Shown: positions 61,656 through 64,000 of the stretch, one piece after another
Layout: every line of letters starts with the position of its first letter
How positions within the stretch are numbered: position 1 is the stretch's first letter
Assembly: GCF_002953935.1 (NCBI RefSeq)
Contig: NZ_CP026514.1
Location: forward strand, 2,852,001 to 2,916,000
Origin: Arthrobacter sp. PGP41
Lineage (GTDB): Bacteria > Actinomycetota > Actinomycetes > Actinomycetales > Micrococcaceae
Reading direction: 5' to 3'
DNA length: 64,000 bases
Notes under the pieces: generated by a model
What the model was told of the DNA's origin: nothing
Seen by the model: only the letters and a program-made list of their open reading frames with translations
Database searches by the model: none
Program-made: the position numbers and the translations under genes

Positions 61656-63787
61656 AGGGAAGTGCTTTCCGTGAGGACGCGCAGAACGTCTTCCCCGTAC
61701 CGTTCCAGCTTGGACGGGCCCACTCCTGCCAGCCCGGCCAGCTCCTCGAGCGAGGCGGGGCGCGCCTCAGCGATGGCTGTGAGCGTGGCATCGGTGAACA
61801 CTACGAACGCAGGCACCTCAGCGGCGAGGGCAACTTCGCGGCGCCAGTTCCGCAGGGCATCGAAGGTCTGCTCCTCGTAGCTCGGCGGACAGGAGTTGCA
61901 GCGGCCCACCTTGCGTTCCGCGCCAGTGGCAAGCATGCTTCCACAGACCCGGCACATGGCGGGAGCGGCGGCCTTCCGGCGGGACACCGGAACCTTCCCC
62001 CGGGTGGTTGACGTTGCCACTGAGTCCGGGCGCAACCCGTCCAGGAACCTTGACGGTTTCCGGTTTGCCCGTCCGCCCGGGGTCCGGGCTGTGGACCAGG
62101 ACAACGAGAGGTGCTCCCGGGCACGGGTGATTCCCACGTAAAGCAGCCTCCGTTCCTCATCCACCGACTCGGGCGAGTCGGCGAAGGAGATGGGCATCAG
62201 ACCCTCGCTGAGGCCCACCAGGAACACCGCATCCCATTCCAGGCCCTTGGCCGCGTGCAGCGAGGCCAGGGTCACCCCCTGGACGGTGGGGGCGTGCTGG
62301 GCGAGGGAGCGTTCCTGGAGTTCGTTCACGAAGTCGGCCAGCCCAAAACCGGCACCCCGGGTTTGGACCAGTTCATCGGCAAGCGCCACCAGGGCCGCCA
62401 GCGATTCCCAGCGTTCCCGCAGTGCGCCGCCGCTGTGGGGGGCGGAGTCCGTGTAGCCGAGGGACGAGACGATGTCCCGGACCAGCTGCCCCAGGGGCTC
62501 GGGGGAATCCGTCTCCGCGACGGCCCGGGTTGCGGCCCGAAGCTGCAGGATGGCGTCCCGGACCTCCTTGCGGGCGAAGAACCGCTCGCCGCCGCGCAGC
62601 TGGTAGCCGATGCCGGCCGCAGCGAGGGCCTGTTCGTAGGCCTCGGACTGGCCGTTGGTCCGGAACAGGACGGCCACCTCGCTGGCGGGAGTGCCCGCGT
62701 CCAGCAGTGCCTTGATCCTCTGGGCAACAGTGGCTGCCTCTGCTTCGTCGTCTGCGCACTCGGTGAACTGGGGTGCCGGGCCCGCCGGCCGCTGGGCCAC
62801 GAGCTGGAGGGGTGTTGCCCAGGCGGCGTCGGCCACCGGACCGCCGCTCCGCCGGCCGGCCAGCAACTCATTGGCGAGCCTCACGACCTGCGGCGTGGAG
62901 CGGTAGTCCCGGATCAGTTTGACCACGTTGGCCTGCGGGTAGCGTGCTTTGAAATCCAGGAGGTGCTTGGGGGAAGCGCCCGTAAATGAATAGATGGTCT
63001 GGCTGGCGTCGCCGACGACGCAGAGTTCGTCCCGGCCGCCGAGCCAGAGGTCCAGGAGCCGCTGCTGCAGCGGGGAGACGTCCTGGTACTCATCCACCAC
63101 AAAGTGCCGGTACTGCTCGCGGACGGTGGCGGCGACCTTCTCGTCCTCCTGGAGGATTCCCACCGTGATCAGCAGGACGTCCTCGAAGTCAATGACGTTG
63201 CGGTCCGTCTTCACGTCCTCGTAGGACTGGAAAACCCGTGCCACGGCCGTGAGGTCGAACCCTCCCGGGGCACCCCTGTCCTGGGCGTTTTCCAGGTAGT
63301 TGGCCGGGGTGAGCATGGACACCTTGGCCCATTCAATCTCGGAGGCGAGATCGCGGATGGAGGCCCTGTCGGTGCTGAGCCGGAGCCGCCGGGCGGCCTC
63401 GGCCAGCATCTGCGCCTTGTGGTCCAGGAGGTTGGGCAGGGTCCCGCCAACTGCCTGCGGCCAGAAGAACTGCAGCTGGCGCAGGGCAGCGGCGTGGAAT
63501 GTCCGCGCCTGCACGTTGCCCGCCCCGAGATCCCGCAGCCGGCTCCGCATCTCGGCAGCGGCCCGGGCCGTGAAGGTCACGGCAAGCAGCCGCTGCGGCG
63601 AATAGACGCCGGAGTGGACGCCGTAGGCAATGCGGTGGGTGATGGCGCGTGTCTTACCGGTTCCTGCGCCCGCCAGGACACACAGCGGGCCGTTCAGGGT
63701 GCTGGCCACTTCCCGTTGCTCTGCGTCCAGGCCGCCAAGGATGCGGTCCTCCAGGGATGCTGTCCCGTCAATATGTTCTGTAGTCAC
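61652..63787 (-). CDS. uvrD2: ATP-dependent DNA helicase UvrD2
   Basis: 711 residues. SF1 motifs: Walker A LAGAGTGKTRAITHRIA (about 36-45), Walker B DEYQDVSPLQQRLLDLW and TFTGASPKH-type motif III, with VTLASLHAAKGLEWDAVF near motif V. The UvrD2-specific tetracysteine segment CRVCGS ... CNSCP (about 610-640) links to a C-terminal HRDC domain (ASLEELAGLAGVGPSKLERYGEDVLRVL). It unwinds DNA in repair, as Rv3198c. It is flanked by nudC upstream, as in mycobacteria. Confidence 0.95.
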   Translation of the reverse strand: MTTEHIDGTASLEDRILGGLDAEQREVASTLNGPLCVLAGAGTGKTRAITHRIAYGVHSGVYSPQRLLAVTFTARAAAEMRSRLRDLGAGNVQARTFHAAALRQLQFFWPQAVGGTLPNLLDHKAQMLAEAARRLRLSTDRASIRDLASEIEWAKVSMLTPANYLENAQDRGAPGGFDLTAVARVFQSYEDVKTDRNVIDFEDVLLITVGILQEDEKVAATVREQYRHFVVDEYQDVSPLQQRLLDLWLGGRDELCVVGDASQTIYSFTGASPKHLLDFKARYPQANVVKLIRDYRSTPQVVRLANELLAGRRSGGPVADAAWATPLQLVAQRPAGPAPQFTECADDEAEAATVAQRIKALLDAGTPASEVAVLFRTNGQSEAYEQALAAAGIGYQLRGGERFFARKEVRDAILQLRAATRAVAETDSPEPLGQLVRDIVSSLGYTDSAPHSGGALRERWESLAALVALADELVQTRGAGFGLADFVNELQERSLAQHAPTVQGVTLASLHAAKGLEWDAVFLVGLSEGLMPISFADSPESVDEERRLLYVGITRAREHLSLSWSTARTPGGRANRKPSRFLDGLRPDSVATSTTRGKVPVSRRKAAAPAMCRVCGSMLATGAERKVGRCNSCPPSYEEQTFDALRNWRREVALAAEVPAFVVFTDATLTAIAEARPASLEELAGLAGVGPSKLERYGEDVLRVLTESTSL

Positions 63788-63845
63788 TTCTGCTGCTCTT
63801 GGTCTCGACTACCGCGTGCTGGAGTCTGGTGGATACGTGAAGGAG

Positions 63846-64000
63846 TCAGGCCCCGGCCAGGTCCCGGATGCGTCCGCCGTACCAATGCTCAATCAGCGAG
63901 CGGGCAATGGAAAGCCGGCTGGAGATGGTGATCTCCCCGCTGAGCACGGCTTCCTGGAGTTCCTCCCGGCTGAACCAGCGTGCCCTGGTGACCTCTACGC
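63846..64000 (-). CDS. nudC: NADH pyrophosphatase NudC, 3' end
   Basis: Only the last 51 codons lie in the window; the start is beyond base 64000. The translated end reads EVTRARWFSREELQEA ... SRLSIARSLIEHWYGG, the NudC-specific C-terminus (ARWF, SIAxxLI..W). NudC cleaves NAD(H) and removes NAD caps from RNA. It lies 58 bases upstream of uvrD2, as Rv3199c and Rv3198c do. Confidence 0.8.
   Translation of the reverse strand, partial: VEVTRARWFSREELQEAVLSGEITISSRLSIARSLIEHWYGGRIRDLAGA

Noticed and set aside
1..64000. A hidden defence island, secondary-metabolite cluster or prophage
   Set aside because: Every large reading frame belongs to a housekeeping or widely conserved actinobacterial family, no gap exceeds about 300 bases, and codon use looks uniform.

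Overview
This 64 kb window is high-GC actinobacterial chromosome and looks like core genome from an Arthrobacter/Pseudarthrobacter-type member of the Micrococcaceae. The evidence is the gene content: a WhiB1-type Fe-S regulator, PdtaS, MtrA-MtrB-LpqB, a large NAD-glutamate dehydrogenase, a UPF0182 protein, UvrD2 with a tetracysteine motif, and SigK/RskA. The genus is inferred from general resemblance, not from a search. I see no insertion sequence, prophage, integrase, CRISPR array or rRNA, and no frame-broken gene. The only RNA gene found is an initiator tRNA.

Layout. 1-1425 is the 3' part of an FtsK/EccC-like ATPase gene. 1447-8885 holds a small membrane protein, whiB1, the sensor kinase pdtaS and the large glutamate dehydrogenase. 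8943-13501 carries a CpaE-like/SAF-domain pair (Tad-pilus or Flp-like), a small HTH protein, a conserved unknown, a LysM membrane protein and an Rv3235-like protein. 13598-23855 is a minus-strand run: secA, a YcaQ-like glycosylase, hpf, comF, lpqB, mtrB and mtrA. From memory, its order matches the M. tuberculosis Rv3240c-Rv3246c segment, apart from the inserted YcaQ gene. 24040-30413 is a plus-strand, tightly overlapping cluster (membrane protein, DUF4129, DUF4350, MoxR, DUF58), followed by a DUF4166 gene.

30420-47122 is mostly minus strand: a MetE-like protein, chorismate mutase, a complete oligopeptide ABC importer, MnmA, cysteine desulfurase, a lipoprotein, a PIG-L deacetylase and the two Etf subunits. 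A plus-strand island in it carries a J-domain protein, TrmL, SigK and RskA. Cysteine desulfurase, MnmA, the MetE-like gene and the Etf pair correspond to the Rv3015c-Rv3029c neighbourhood. 47403-54663 holds an HtrA protease, divergent TPM-domain and PspA genes, a photolyase and a cytochrome b-type membrane protein. 54804-64000 has tRNA-fMet, UPF0182, the PDZ/Lon-like protease, a DUF2342 zincin, an M48-like peptidase, uvrD2 and the 3' end of nudC, in the order of Rv3193c-Rv3199c.

How the genes work together. Several groups act on the cell envelope: MtrAB-LpqB, SecA, TPM/PspA, HtrA, the PDZ protease and the MoxR cluster. IscS and MnmA act in tRNA 2-thiolation, TrmL modifies the wobble base, and the initiator tRNA sits in the same window. 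SigK-RskA forms a membrane-gated sigma switch. The less expected material is at small scale: a CRP-type palindrome and a terminator-like hairpin in the whiB1 leader, a candidate SigK-type promoter before sigK, a palindrome before the oligopeptide-binding protein, a likely leaderless promoter, a J-domain protein fused to a catalytically dead NERD-like domain, and ATPases with degenerate P-loops. I did not find a convincing new multi-gene system.
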